64,000 nt of DNA. It comes from a virus. Of the stretch, positions 42,299 through 49,917 are shown piece after piece. Location: the IMG/VR virus record IMGVR_UViG_3300029267_003762, positions 28,247-92,246 of that record, one strand, 5' to 3'. The notes beneath the pieces were generated by a model. The model did not search any database. It worked only from the letters and a program-made list of their open reading frames with translations, and was not told the DNA's origin. Position 1 is the stretch's first letter. Each line of letters starts with the position of its first letter. A program made the position numbers and the translations under genes.

Positions 42299-42676
42299 AT
42301 GGCCGACGATATTCCCTACGTCCTGGAGCTCTCACTCAAGCTCCCGCCGGATGAGACCGGAGAGCCGGTCCCGATCATCCTCAACTACGCGGGCAAGGCG
42401 GACAGCGTCGTCCGCTACCGTTTGGAGCTGACCGGTTCAGGCACCAAAACGCTCGACTTCGGTACCACGCCGGTTGCGGGGGCGCAGCTGGTTCTCGTGA
42501 AAGTGTTCCAAGGGACAGACCCGGTCTTGGTATACGTAAACGGATCTGCTACTCCTGAAGAGATTGCCGTTGGCGGGGGCAAGTTCATCTTGTCTCCTAC
42601 ACCCGTGAATGGCGTCACTTCCATGGTGTTGGAGCACACAGCTGATTCGTCCGTATCCGTATGGGTTCTTGGCTAG
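42299..42676 (+). CDS. Small beta-sandwich virion protein
   Basis: A 125-residue protein, ATG 42299 with AAGGAGG. Almost all beta (VVRYRLELTGSGTKTLDFG, AQLVLVKVFQGTDPVLVYVNG, SMVLEHTADSSVSVWVLG). Likely a tail or baseplate accessory protein. Family unknown. Confidence 0.6.
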   Translation: MADDIPYVLELSLKLPPDETGEPVPIILNYAGKADSVVRYRLELTGSGTKTLDFGTTPVAGAQLVLVKVFQGTDPVLVYVNGSATPEEIAVGGGKFILSPTPVNGVTSMVLEHTADSSVSVWVLG

Positions 42677-42708
42677 GGGGGTGATGTCAATGCTTTTCGC
42701 GAGGCACC

Positions 42709-43248
42709 ATGTCGACCGATCTCATCCAAGTAGGAATCACGACGCTCGCATCGGGGGGCATCGCGGCCATCACCGCGTACGTGACCATCGTCTGGAGGCT
42801 TTCGCATAGGGTCTCGCAGCTCGAGGAGAAGGTCAACGAGGTCGTCAAGACCGCTGCGGAGCTGAAAGAAGGGCAGAAGAGCGGCGACCAAACGGTTCGA
42901 GAGGAGTTCGAGAAGGAGCTCAAGCACCTGAAGACCGATGTGATGGACGCGCGGGACTCTTTGAAGGAGTCCGCGGCCGCTATGGATGAGGCAAAGAAGG
43001 AGATCCTTATCAGCGTTTCTGCACTGAGTACGGAACTGTCGAACTTCAAGATCGCCTGTGCGGAGAATAGAGCCAAGCAGGTGACAGAAAAGCGATGGGC
43101 GGAGTACACTAGGGAGCAGGCGGCAAAGTGGGAAGACTTCAATCGGATACTCGGGAAGCTGGAAGGGCACCTGTCCAAGATGGGGTCGACCAAGACAAGC
43201 AGCCCGAACTTGCGCGCTGCGGATCTTGCTCGAGGTACCAGAAGGTAG
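42709..43248 (+). CDS. Membrane-anchored coiled-coil protein
   Basis: A 179-residue protein. One transmembrane helix at residues about 5-29 (LIQVGITTLASGGIAAITAYVTIVW) is followed by a long heptad coiled coil (SQLEEKVNEVVKTAAELKEG...). It could be a holin/spanin-like lysis protein or tail-associated. RBS GAGG. Its 3' end overlaps the next frame by 121 bases. Confidence 0.6.
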   Translation: MSTDLIQVGITTLASGGIAAITAYVTIVWRLSHRVSQLEEKVNEVVKTAAELKEGQKSGDQTVREEFEKELKHLKTDVMDARDSLKESAAAMDEAKKEILISVSALSTELSNFKIACAENRAKQVTEKRWAEYTREQAAKWEDFNRILGKLEGHLSKMGSTKTSSPNLRAADLARGTRR

Positions 43249-43460
43249 ACGAGGAACTCCGCGCCTACCTTGCCAGCGAGAGTGAGTTGGACGCCATCAC
43301 GGGTATCCACGAGGCCCCCGAGCTGCCCGCGGAAGACTTCGAAGAAGAAGAGCCCGGCACCGTCACTTCAGCCATCGACGCTCTCAACAAGGCCCAGGAC
43401 AAGGCCTATGACAAGATCCATCAGTTGTGTGCTAGCCTGGACGCGCTATGGGAAGGCTGA
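43128..43460 (+). CDS. Acidic protein overlapping the coiled-coil gene
   Basis: GTG 43128 is the only start in frame near the overlap. In the 110 residues, CGSCSRYQ (about 31-38), then an acidic helical C-terminus (EDFEEEEPGTVTSAIDALNKAQDKAYDKIHQL). It lies in the -1 frame of the upstream gene, so a frameshift fusion is conceivable, but no good slippery site is seen. Confidence 0.5.
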   Translation: MGRLQSDTREAGRAPVQDGVDQDKQPELARCGSCSRYQKVDEELRAYLASESELDAITGIHEAPELPAEDFEEEEPGTVTSAIDALNKAQDKAYDKIHQLCASLDALWEG

Positions 43461-44824
43461 AGACAGCAGGTAGGGTCCGCAACGTTCAGTTTGTGCGTGC
43501 GGGAGGGATGGCGGGCCAGATGGGCCGTGACCTCGCGCGGGAGGCGATGAAGGTCGCCTTCATCCACGCCGGGATGGACAAGGAGGCGCTGCTTGCCGCC
43601 GGGGCCGGTCAAAAGGTCCTGAACTTCGGCAGGAAGCTCCTCGGCAAGGCCAAGTCGGCGCCGAGGTCGGCTCCTTCCATTCCCAAGGCCGTGCCCTACT
43701 CGACCCCGAAGCCGCAGCAGTGGGCGCATGTACCTGCTGACGCGCCGAGGATGACCGGGGGAGCGACAACGACCATGGTAGCCCCTCCGAGCGGGGGGCA
43801 GACCATGTTCCAAGCCCCCGCCCAATGGCCGCAGCCACAGCAAAGGGGCCGAGCTCCGAGGTCCATGTCTCAGGACCCGACGTTGTCCCAGCTTGTGGCA
43901 CCTGAAGCTCGATGGAATCCTGCAACGGCGCAACGGGCCACGCCGAGGTCAAGTGGCCGTGGCCGAGAGGGACTGCGAAGGCCTGAGAGTGTTCCGTGGG
44001 GCGGTGAGTCCCCTCCGGCACGTGCATCGGGGGGACAAGTCAAGAAGCCGGCCTCTCGCTCGCAGTTGCGCAGACCTGAGAGCGTGACGTTCGACACGCC
44101 TGCACCGGCTGGGCAGGTCAGGCCCTCGCCTTCGGCTTCGGCCCCGCCGCCGCCTTCTACCCGTAGGCGGGGATCGGTTGAGGCGCCGGCCACTAAGCGG
44201 TCGCCAGGCCAGCCTTCTGGGAAGGTACGTCGGGCGGGTACGGCCGGCGGGTCCCCGTACCGGCAACAGGGGGGCGTGCCCGCAACGCAGCCGCAGCCTA
44301 CGGCCCCCGCTACCGTGCCGCAGCAGCCTCAGGTGTCACCGCCCGTCCCGGGCCCCCGGCTCGCGCCGCCGACAGGCACTGTGGCCCCGCCCCCGACCCA
44401 GCGCGCGTCGGCTACGTCTGCTGGTGCTGTGCAGCCTTCTGCCGCCGGCGCGTTGCCAGCGCTCAGGACCCCCGCATCTCAACCTCTCCCTCGTTTCGGC
44501 GAGGGCGATGCAGTCATCGGCGGCAAGGCTACGACGGTCGGCGGGGCACCGGTTCCCGCCGCCACCCCGACCCCCATTCAGGCGCCGGTTGCCGCCCCGG
44601 AGGCCGCGCCAGGTCTCTGGCAAAAGGCGAAGCCGTACGTCATTGGAGGCGGAGCTCTTGGAGCTCTCGGCATCTACGGAGCGGGGTCCACCATGTCCTC
44701 GCTCGCCAACACAGGCCTCCAGGCCCTTGGCGGGCATCCGGGCATGTACCCCGCACAGGTGGGGGCGGCGTTGCCGGCGGAACCTAGCCAATACGGCTAC
44801 GTTGGCGGCCCGATGCTGATGTAG
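43448..44824 (+). CDS. Proline/alanine-rich disordered virion protein with RRPESV repeats
   Basis: A 458-residue protein. The N-terminal 80 residues may fold (MAGQMGRDLAREAMKVAFIHAG). The middle is Pro/Ala/Gln disorder with RRPESV twice (LRRPESVPW, LRRPESVTF). The C-terminus has a hydrophobic Gly segment (YVIGGGALGALGIYGAG). It ends inside the antisense phosphatase gene (41-base overlap). Confidence 0.6.
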   Translation: MGRLKTAGRVRNVQFVRAGGMAGQMGRDLAREAMKVAFIHAGMDKEALLAAGAGQKVLNFGRKLLGKAKSAPRSAPSIPKAVPYSTPKPQQWAHVPADAPRMTGGATTTMVAPPSGGQTMFQAPAQWPQPQQRGRAPRSMSQDPTLSQLVAPEARWNPATAQRATPRSSGRGREGLRRPESVPWGGESPPARASGGQVKKPASRSQLRRPESVTFDTPAPAGQVRPSPSASAPPPPSTRRRGSVEAPATKRSPGQPSGKVRRAGTAGGSPYRQQGGVPATQPQPTAPATVPQQPQVSPPVPGPRLAPPTGTVAPPPTQRASATSAGAVQPSAAGALPALRTPASQPLPRFGEGDAVIGGKATTVGGAPVPAATPTPIQAPVAAPEAAPGLWQKAKPYVIGGGALGALGIYGAGSTMSSLANTGLQALGGHPGMYPAQVGAALPAEPSQYGYVGGPMLM

Positions 44825-45251
44825 CGAACTGCTTCAGGTACGAAGTGAAGCTCTTGTTGAAAAGCGCCTGGGGGCGCGCTTTCCGTATCGTTCTCACCGC
44901 GTCTTGAGGCGGCATCTTGTGCTTCTTGCTGTGGATGAGGGCAAGAGCGGAGATGAGCCCAGAGCGATTCAGGCCGGCGACGCATGTCACGAGGACATCC
45001 CTGCCCTCGTCCAACTCTTTGGCGACCTCCTTGCCGGCCACGAGGGCGAGCATCTTCTCCTCGTCCGTGATGTCGGAATCGGAGTAGTCGTTCAGGGGCA
45101 CCCGGATCGTCTTGATGCCCCCGACGTCGGGTTGGTACTCGTTGGCCGACAGAACGAGCACGTCAAAGACCCCACGTACCCACGCCATGTCGTCTTTGGC
45201 CGGCTTCGACCCCTGGTAGAGGTGGTCAACGATTCTGCTTGCGTCCATCAT
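44784..45251 (-). CDS. Dual-specificity protein phosphatase
   Basis: A 155-residue protein, the typical length. The catalytic CX5R is C90-VAGLN-R96-SG (DVLVTCVAGLNRSGL). The candidate general acid Asp is in PLNDYSDSD (about 55-60). N-terminal DASRIVDHLYQGSKP matches the family opening. It should dephosphorylate Ser/Thr/Tyr or other phosphates. Last gene of a leftward cassette with a C1 protease and a lipoprotein. Confidence 0.85.
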   Translation of the reverse strand: MMDASRIVDHLYQGSKPAKDDMAWVRGVFDVLVLSANEYQPDVGGIKTIRVPLNDYSDSDITDEEKMLALVAGKEVAKELDEGRDVLVTCVAGLNRSGLISALALIHSKKHKMPPQDAVRTIRKARPQALFNKSFTSYLKQFATSASGRQRSRIG

Positions 45252-45729
45252 CTTCTCGCAGCCACCAGTACGGGGGCAAGTTGTGTTCGGGTTCTGCGGA
45301 GGGCCTGGGGGGCATGGGCGCCAGCTTCCTCACGACGTTGCGGAGGATCCTCTTTTGATCCCGAACCTGTTCTTGGGGCTTCACGGGAGTAGTAGCGTAC
45401 ACGGTGGCGGCGATGTCGAGGAGGCGCCGTTCGTCGTCAGTCAGCGCGTCGTAGGTGCGGGCTCCGGATGCAAGGTCAGAGAGGACCTGCATCGTGTCTT
45501 GGCTGTACAGTTCCGGCCTCTCCCTCGAGTCGAAGTACAACACCCCAGCTTCCCCCGCCAAGAGCTGCTGGAAGAGCCCTTTTCTTGTTCCAGTCGCTCG
45601 CTCGTCCGGCAGGAAGGTCGCGGGGTTGGGAAGTTCTGGGAGCGCGGGCATCTTCGGGCCCATGGCCTGCAGAGCTGACTCGACAAAGTCGTTGAAAGGC
45701 ATGGGCCTTTTGGGCTTGGGCTCGCTCAT
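45226..45729 (-). CDS. Hypothetical 167-residue protein
   Basis: ATG 45729. Pro-rich N-terminus (PKPKRPMPFNDF, PALPELPNPATF), helical middle (LFQQLLAGEAGVLYFDSRE, DERRLLDIAATVYA), basic end. It overlaps the phosphatase start by 26 bases and the preceding gene's frame by about 250. Function unknown. Confidence 0.6.
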   Translation of the reverse strand: MSEPKPKRPMPFNDFVESALQAMGPKMPALPELPNPATFLPDERATGTRKGLFQQLLAGEAGVLYFDSRERPELYSQDTMQVLSDLASGARTYDALTDDERRLLDIAATVYATTPVKPQEQVRDQKRILRNVVRKLAPMPPRPSAEPEHNLPPYWWLREDDGRKQNR

Positions 45730-45916
45730 GGATGATCCTGTCGCCGTTCTGCAGAAGGAAGTCTACCACGATGGCCGAGATCATCAGCGACCGCACCCGA
45801 GACTTGAACTCTAGGTTGTACGGTACCCCGTACTTGAGCGAGAGCAGGCCGCCGTACATGTCCAGCAAGCGAACCTGCTCTTTCGTCAACCGAAGGTCGG
45901 GTCGGAGCAGCCTCAT
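45476..45916 (-). CDS. Hypothetical protein with doubtful C-terminus
   Basis: ATG 45916 overlaps the protease stop (ATGA). Residues 1-65 look real (KEQVRLLDMYGGLLSLKYGVPYNL, SLMISAIVVDFLL). After about residue 65 the frame runs through the next gene and becomes Arg/Gly/Pro-rich. The real product may end early or shift frame into the next gene. Confidence 0.5.
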   Translation of the reverse strand: MRLLRPDLRLTKEQVRLLDMYGGLLSLKYGVPYNLEFKSRVRSLMISAIVVDFLLQNGDRIIHERAQAQKAHAFQRLCRVSSAGHGPEDARAPRTSQPRDLPAGRASDWNKKRALPAALGGGSWGVVLRLEGEAGTVQPRHDAGPL

Positions 45917-46788
45917 GCCACCAGCAAGATAGGGTCCATGCGGGTAGGGACGGTCAGGTCACGCGTCTCGTCGCTGAGCATCCATTCCTCGCTCATCCAG
46001 AAGTGGCCCGCGAGCTCGTCGCTGAGCCCGCCAAGGCCCCAAGAGTTGCGGATGAGGAACTCGTACTTGCCGTCCGCGCGCCGACGGTAGCCGACGATGA
46101 TCATCGCGTGCCGGCCAACGGAGCTCTTCGGCAAAGCAAGTGCGTCGTCTCCGTTGTGCTGCCTGCGGAAGTAGTACTGTAGGGCCTCGTCGACGGCCGT
46201 AGCGAACGGGATCGGATGGTTGTTCCGGATCGCGTGTACGATCTCCTCGATGCGCGAGCTGCGACTGGACGCGACGTGGTAGTACTCCTTGATCTTGTTG
46301 TCGTAGCCGTACTGGTAGCAGCGCGTGTTCGGCTGCGTGAAGACCTTGCCGATCAGGTACGGCCAGGCGCCCTTCTTCCCGCCGAGGTCGGCCGGGTCCT
46401 CCGGGCAGACGCCGTGCTTGCGCAGCGCGTCCGCGGCGGCGCGCATGTACGTGCCCTTGTCCCAGTTGGTTTCCTTGTGCTCGGCACGCGCGTTCCAATA
46501 GATGAACAGGCGGCTGAGCTGCACCACTTTCTTGCCCTCGATGCCGAGAAGGATCTCGAGCGCGTCGGCCCATGCGTTGGCGACGCAGGAGCCCAGCGCG
46601 CCCTGGTTGGACACGGGCGTGAACTCCTTGATGACGTGCTCGTCCGCGTTGTCCCAGGAGAACTGCCCGGCCTTGATGGCCTTCTCCATGGCGTACTCGA
46701 GGTCTTTCATGCTGGGCGGGTTGTCCCGGCACGTGAACTTGACTTGGTCAGGGTGGAACCCGAGGTCATGAACGATGGCGGGCATCAC
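45913..46788 (-). CDS. Papain-like (C1 family) cysteine protease
   Basis: A 291-residue protein. The oxyanion Gln62 and catalytic Cys68 are in SNQGALGSCVANAWADA. The catalytic His is in GRHAMIIVGY (about 228) and Asn in IRNSWGLGG (about 247). No signal peptide is seen, so it acts in the cytoplasm or within virions. Known in some large phages; substrates unknown. Lies between a lipoprotein gene and a phosphatase gene. Confidence 0.88.
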   Translation of the reverse strand: MMPAIVHDLGFHPDQVKFTCRDNPPSMKDLEYAMEKAIKAGQFSWDNADEHVIKEFTPVSNQGALGSCVANAWADALEILLGIEGKKVVQLSRLFIYWNARAEHKETNWDKGTYMRAAADALRKHGVCPEDPADLGGKKGAWPYLIGKVFTQPNTRCYQYGYDNKIKEYYHVASSRSSRIEEIVHAIRNNHPIPFATAVDEALQYYFRRQHNGDDALALPKSSVGRHAMIIVGYRRRADGKYEFLIRNSWGLGGLSDELAGHFWMSEEWMLSDETRDLTVPTRMDPILLVA

Positions 46789-47090
46789 TGGTCCCCTTCG
46801 TTGGAGTACGTGCAGTCATCGATCTGCTCGCACGTCGTGAGCTCGGCGACGCAGCGGGGGTTGAGCATGATGGTGCCCTGTTCATGCGTCTCCTTGCAGA
46901 ACACGTTGTAGGGGGTGCCGCCGGGCGTGAACGCCTCCTCGCACCCTTTCGCCTTCAGGTTCTCGAACGCCGGGTCGCAGAACTCTGTGTCGTCGACCTC
47001 CGGCGTCGGTCGGGGCCCGGGGCCTTTGGGGCCGCACGCCGTGACCAGCAGAGCCCCCATCAGCGCGCCCAGTAGAAGCCTCTTCTTCAT
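46785..47090 (-). CDS. Lipoprotein with Cys-rich mature domain
   Basis: A 101-residue protein. Signal: MKKRLLLGALMGALLVTAC with lipobox LVTAC, Cys19 the lipidation site. The mature part is Pro-rich then has six Cys (CDPAF, GCEEAF, VFCKE, RCVAEL, TCEQIDDC), a pattern I associate with periplasmic lipoproteins of Myxococcota-like bacteria and phages. It may mediate superinfection exclusion or act as a spanin partner. ATGA overlap with the protease gene. Confidence 0.8.
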   Translation of the reverse strand: MKKRLLLGALMGALLVTACGPKGPGPRPTPEVDDTEFCDPAFENLKAKGCEEAFTPGGTPYNVFCKETHEQGTIMLNPRCVAELTTCEQIDDCTYSNEGDQ

Positions 47091-47100
47091 CTATTCCTCC

Positions 47101-47131
47101 TGTGGTACGACTGTCGGAAGAACCTACCACA
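47101..47131. promoter_or_regulatory. Inverted repeat with face-to-face promoter elements
   Basis: TGTGGTA (47101-47107) and TACCACA (47125-47131) are perfect inverted copies 17 bp apart, between the divergent lipoprotein gene and the gene at 47144. Each arm contains TG-G-TA, an extended -10 start (TACGAC rightward, TAGGTT leftward). This could be a dimer operator that controls both directions. Confidence 0.5.
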
Positions 47132-47143
47132 AGGAGATAGAAG

Positions 47144-47581
47144 ATGCGATACATCCTTCACCCCATGCTTTCTGACTGGGAAGACCCCATCAAGAGCGGC
47201 GGAGACATGCGTTCGTGGTTCTTCTTCTACAAGTGGCGGGCGGGGGTTACCTCCATCAAAGCGGACGATGCGTACAACGACCACGTCCAAAAGGGGGACC
47301 ACTTGGTCTTCTGCATGGACGGTGCAATCATCGCTGTCGCGAAGGTGCTCAACGTCGAGTACTGCATCACGTGGGGCCGCAACGAGGTGTACTTCGACTC
47401 GGACACCATGTTGATCCCAGCGTGCTTCGAAAACATGGGCATGCTTGGGTACAGCGCAGAGTCGAGCGAGGGAAGGCACATGGACGACGTCATGGAGAGC
47501 GCGGTACCCTTGAGCGATATCCCGGAAGGAGCGGAACCGGAATGGCTCAAGAACAACTTCCTCATGAAAAGACCCCGGTAA
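47144..47581 (+). CDS. Hypothetical 145-residue protein
   Basis: ATG 47144 with AAGGAGA. N-terminal WFFFYKWRAGVTSIKADDAYNDHVQKGDHLVFCMDGAIIAVAKVLN resembles a PUA/EVE-type beta barrel, but this is weak. The C-terminus overlaps the muramidase start by 40 bases. Function unknown. Confidence 0.6.
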   Translation: MRYILHPMLSDWEDPIKSGGDMRSWFFFYKWRAGVTSIKADDAYNDHVQKGDHLVFCMDGAIIAVAKVLNVEYCITWGRNEVYFDSDTMLIPACFENMGMLGYSAESSEGRHMDDVMESAVPLSDIPEGAEPEWLKNNFLMKRPR

Positions 47582-48228
47582 CCCGGCAGCAGATGGCGGA
47601 CGCCATGTACACGGCGTGGGTCCGCTACTTCGGAACGACCCCCTCGAAACCTACCATCCAGGTGCTCATGGCTCAGTGGGCTCTCGAGACGGGCGAGGGC
47701 AAGTCGATGCACAACTTCAATGTGGGCAACGTCAAGAGCCGCGAGGGCGACGGGCACAACTTCACCTACTTCGCCTGTTGGGAGAGGCTGTCGAAGGCGA
47801 GCGCCGAGGCAATGCAGGCCGCCGACCCGAAGCGCGTGAAGATCACCAGGTACTACCCTGACGGTAAGTGCAAGGTGTGGTTCTACCCGGAGCACCCGGC
47901 CTGCCGCTTCCGCGCCTTCAAGACGCTCGAGCGAGGGCTGATCGACCACCTCGCCATCTTGAGCAACCACAAGGCCTTCAAGAAGGCGTGGCCGGCCGTG
48001 CGCGCCGGTGACCCCAAGCTGTACGCCAAGCTGCTCAAGGAGGCCCGCTACTACACGGCCCCGCTACACGACTACACCAAAGGCGTGATGTTCTGGTTCC
48101 AGGTCTACAACAGCATCGAGCTGCCCGAGGCCCCCATGATGTCGAAAGAGGAGCAAGAGCAGATCAAGGGGTGGATCTCTCGCAGCCTGCAAAGAGTCTC
48201 TTCTGCTGGCAGAACAGAAGAGGAATAG
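47542..48228 (+). CDS. GH73-like glucosaminidase/muramidase
   Basis: ATG 47542 (AAGGAG 12 bases upstream) is preferred; ATG 47593 is an alternative. In the 228 residues, VLMAQWALETGEGKSMHNFNVGNVK (about 44-68) carries the candidate catalytic Glu, as in GH73 endo-beta-N-acetylglucosaminidases. YYTAPLHDYTKGVMFWFQVY is near the C-terminus. A peptidoglycan-degrading enzyme, third in the window. Confidence 0.7.
   Translation: MAQEQLPHEKTPVTRQQMADAMYTAWVRYFGTTPSKPTIQVLMAQWALETGEGKSMHNFNVGNVKSREGDGHNFTYFACWERLSKASAEAMQAADPKRVKITRYYPDGKCKVWFYPEHPACRFRAFKTLERGLIDHLAILSNHKAFKKAWPAVRAGDPKLYAKLLKEARYYTAPLHDYTKGVMFWFQVYNSIELPEAPMMSKEEQEQIKGWISRSLQRVSSAGRTEEE
48198..48222 (+). other. 8-bp stem-loop at the end of the muramidase gene
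   Basis: CTCTTCTG-(9)-CAGAAGAG, perfect, overlapping the last codons of the gene. No T-run follows. It may protect the mRNA 3' end or cause pausing before the next gene. Confidence 0.5.
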
Positions 48229-48286
48229 GCTGGACACAGGTAGGCCACTGAAGTAGAAGAATAGAACGCCCAAAGGCCGATAACTC

Positions 48287-48637
48287 ATGCGAAAAGCAGC
48301 TGCAACGAAGGTGCTCAAGCAGTACTTCATCCGTCCAGGTGACAAGCTCTGGGCAACTATCGTCGCCATCGTCCGAAGGGACGTGAAGAAGGACGACAGA
48401 ACGCGCAGCTACATCAACGTGGAGCTCACGGTCGGGCAGAAGAAACTTGCTATTCCGCACAGGTACGTCAGTGAGATCGGAGAGGCGCTGATTCGTGCGG
48501 GTACCGAGTGCAAGGCCTATCTGAAAGGAAAGAAAGATGGCGTACACAAAGCTGACCGCGAGGCGCTGGATTCAACTGCTGAAGGACAAGGCGTACAAGA
48601 GCGCGAGCTCTGCGAAGAAGGGCATCGGTCGGATTGA
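48287..48637 (+). CDS. Hypothetical basic protein
   Basis: ATG 48287 with a weak AAAGG. Residues 1-85 (VLKQYFIRPGDKLWATIVAIVRRDVKKDDRTRSYINVELTVG) form an OB-like beta region. The last 30 residues overlap the next gene by 101 bases and may not be selected. Function unknown. Confidence 0.5.
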   Translation: MRKAAATKVLKQYFIRPGDKLWATIVAIVRRDVKKDDRTRSYINVELTVGQKKLAIPHRYVSEIGEALIRAGTECKAYLKGKKDGVHKADREALDSTAEGQGVQERELCEEGHRSD

Positions 48638-49196
48638 CTGGCCTCCCGAGGCCAAGAAGCTCGGGCGCGACATCATCGACGCGTACTACGTTGGGAAGAA
48701 GATCACCGAGGCCGACATCAAGGCCCTCGAGAAGCTCGTCCCCGATGTGGAGGAGGAAGAGCCGAAGCCGCGTCCGAAGCCGCAACGGGTGAGCAAGTCG
48801 AACGGCCGGTCGCACCCTACCCCGGCTCGCACGCCCGTGACCGCCCCCATGTTCGACGCGCCGAAGGGCCTCGTCGAGATGCACGAGCTCAAGCTGGCCG
48901 CCGAGGTCGTGGGCAAGCTCACCACGACGTACGGCGAGATCTTTGAGTTGTGCGAGGGCGCGCAGGAGAAGGGCCTTGATGGCTCTTACGCTGCGGCTGT
49001 CGTTGAGAGCATCCCTGCTCTCATCACCACCGCCGACAGGCTCCGCGACAGGGCGTTGCGGGCATCGGAGAAGTTCGTGGACAAGTCGTTTCTCGAGAAG
49101 GTCGAAGAGACTTTCGAGAAGGTCACCGAAGAGCAGCAGCAGCTGTTCGATAAGGCGAAGCCCAAGGACCCGTTCAAGCCGGGCGCAACGAACTGA
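48537..49196 (+). CDS. Hypothetical helical protein
   Basis: A 219-residue protein, ATG 48537 with GAAAGG. Basic N-terminus, acidic/Pro linker (VEEEEPKPRPKPQRVSK), then a helical C-terminal half (ALRASEKFVDKSFLEKVEETFEKVTEEQQQLF). It ends inside the antisense gene at 49174 by 23 bases. Confidence 0.6.
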   Translation: MAYTKLTARRWIQLLKDKAYKSASSAKKGIGRIDWPPEAKKLGRDIIDAYYVGKKITEADIKALEKLVPDVEEEEPKPRPKPQRVSKSNGRSHPTPARTPVTAPMFDAPKGLVEMHELKLAAEVVGKLTTTYGEIFELCEGAQEKGLDGSYAAAVVESIPALITTADRLRDRALRASEKFVDKSFLEKVEETFEKVTEEQQQLFDKAKPKDPFKPGATN

Positions 49197-49599
49197 GCAG
49201 GCCCGTCTCCCCCTTCGATTCGATGATGCGGGCCAGTGTCCTCCGACTATTGCCGCAAGGAAGGATGTCGCAGGTCCAGCTGACGGCCCCGTCGTCCGAC
49301 TCGAACGAGGCGAGCACTCGCCCCGGTTCTTGCCACAACACCAGCACGGCGCACGGGCGCACCTTCTGTGCAGCGTCTCGAAGGAAGGTCTGTCGGATGT
49401 CCGGATTGTCCGGCAGCGGCACCATCACCAGGTCATCGATGATGCCCTTGCCGTCGTCCGTCTTGACCGCTTGGCCAGCCCAAAGAAAGGCGATTGCGGG
49501 GACTCTTCCTTTGATCTTCCACACGTCGTAGATCTTGTGGACGGCGGATCTTGCGCGCCGAAGAAGAATCTTGTGTACTATCTTCTCTGGTTTTCTCAC
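49174..49599 (-). CDS. Leftward hypothetical protein
   Basis: GTG 49599 is the likely start, although no clear RBS is visible. In the 141 residues, the core AIAFLWAGQAVKTDDGKGIIDDLVMVPLPDNPDIRQTFLRDAAQ with AVLVLWQEPGRVLASFESDDG looks well folded. Start is 10 bases from the divergent gene at 49609. Convergent with the 48537 gene (23-base overlap). Confidence 0.5.
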   Translation of the reverse strand: MRKPEKIVHKILLRRARSAVHKIYDVWKIKGRVPAIAFLWAGQAVKTDDGKGIIDDLVMVPLPDNPDIRQTFLRDAAQKVRPCAVLVLWQEPGRVLASFESDDGAVSWTCDILPCGNSRRTLARIIESKGETGLLSSLRPA

Positions 49600-49608
49600 G
49601 GAGGAAGT

Positions 49609-49899
49609 ATGGACCTGCGCGGACAGAAGTTGCAAGGACTCAGAAGGCGCATGGGTGCGTGGAGAAGCAGGCTTCGTGCCGCCACCGGCGCGTACGCTGT
49701 CGACTTTCCCAACAGGTCGGATGGATCTTTCGACGTGGTCATCAAGTGGAGGACCAGACAGGGGGAGCTCGGGCACTACGCACGCACCTTCGACGAGGGC
49801 ACCGTCTTCCCCCCAGGCGGTGCCGTTCCCATGCACAAGCCCTGCGACTACGTGCGGCAGATCATCAAAGCCGTGCTCGACTTGCGGGGCGTCACCTGA
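49609..49899 (+). CDS. Small hypothetical protein
   Basis: ATG 49609 with GGAGGAA. 96 residues: basic N-terminal helix (LRGQKLQGLRRRMGAWRSRLRAATG), then a beta part (AYAVDFPNRSDGSFDVVIKWRTRQGELGHY). Might be DNA- or RNA-binding by charge. Opens a rightward gene run. Confidence 0.6.
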   Translation: MDLRGQKLQGLRRRMGAWRSRLRAATGAYAVDFPNRSDGSFDVVIKWRTRQGELGHYARTFDEGTVFPPGGAVPMHKPCDYVRQIIKAVLDLRGVT

Positions 49900-49917
49900 G
49901 GCTGGTAGGTAAAAAGA

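Noticed and set aside
42709-43460. Second programmed frameshift between the coiled-coil gene and the acidic gene
   Set aside because: The frames are in -1 relation, but no X-XXY-YYZ heptamer in the right phase is visible in the overlap.
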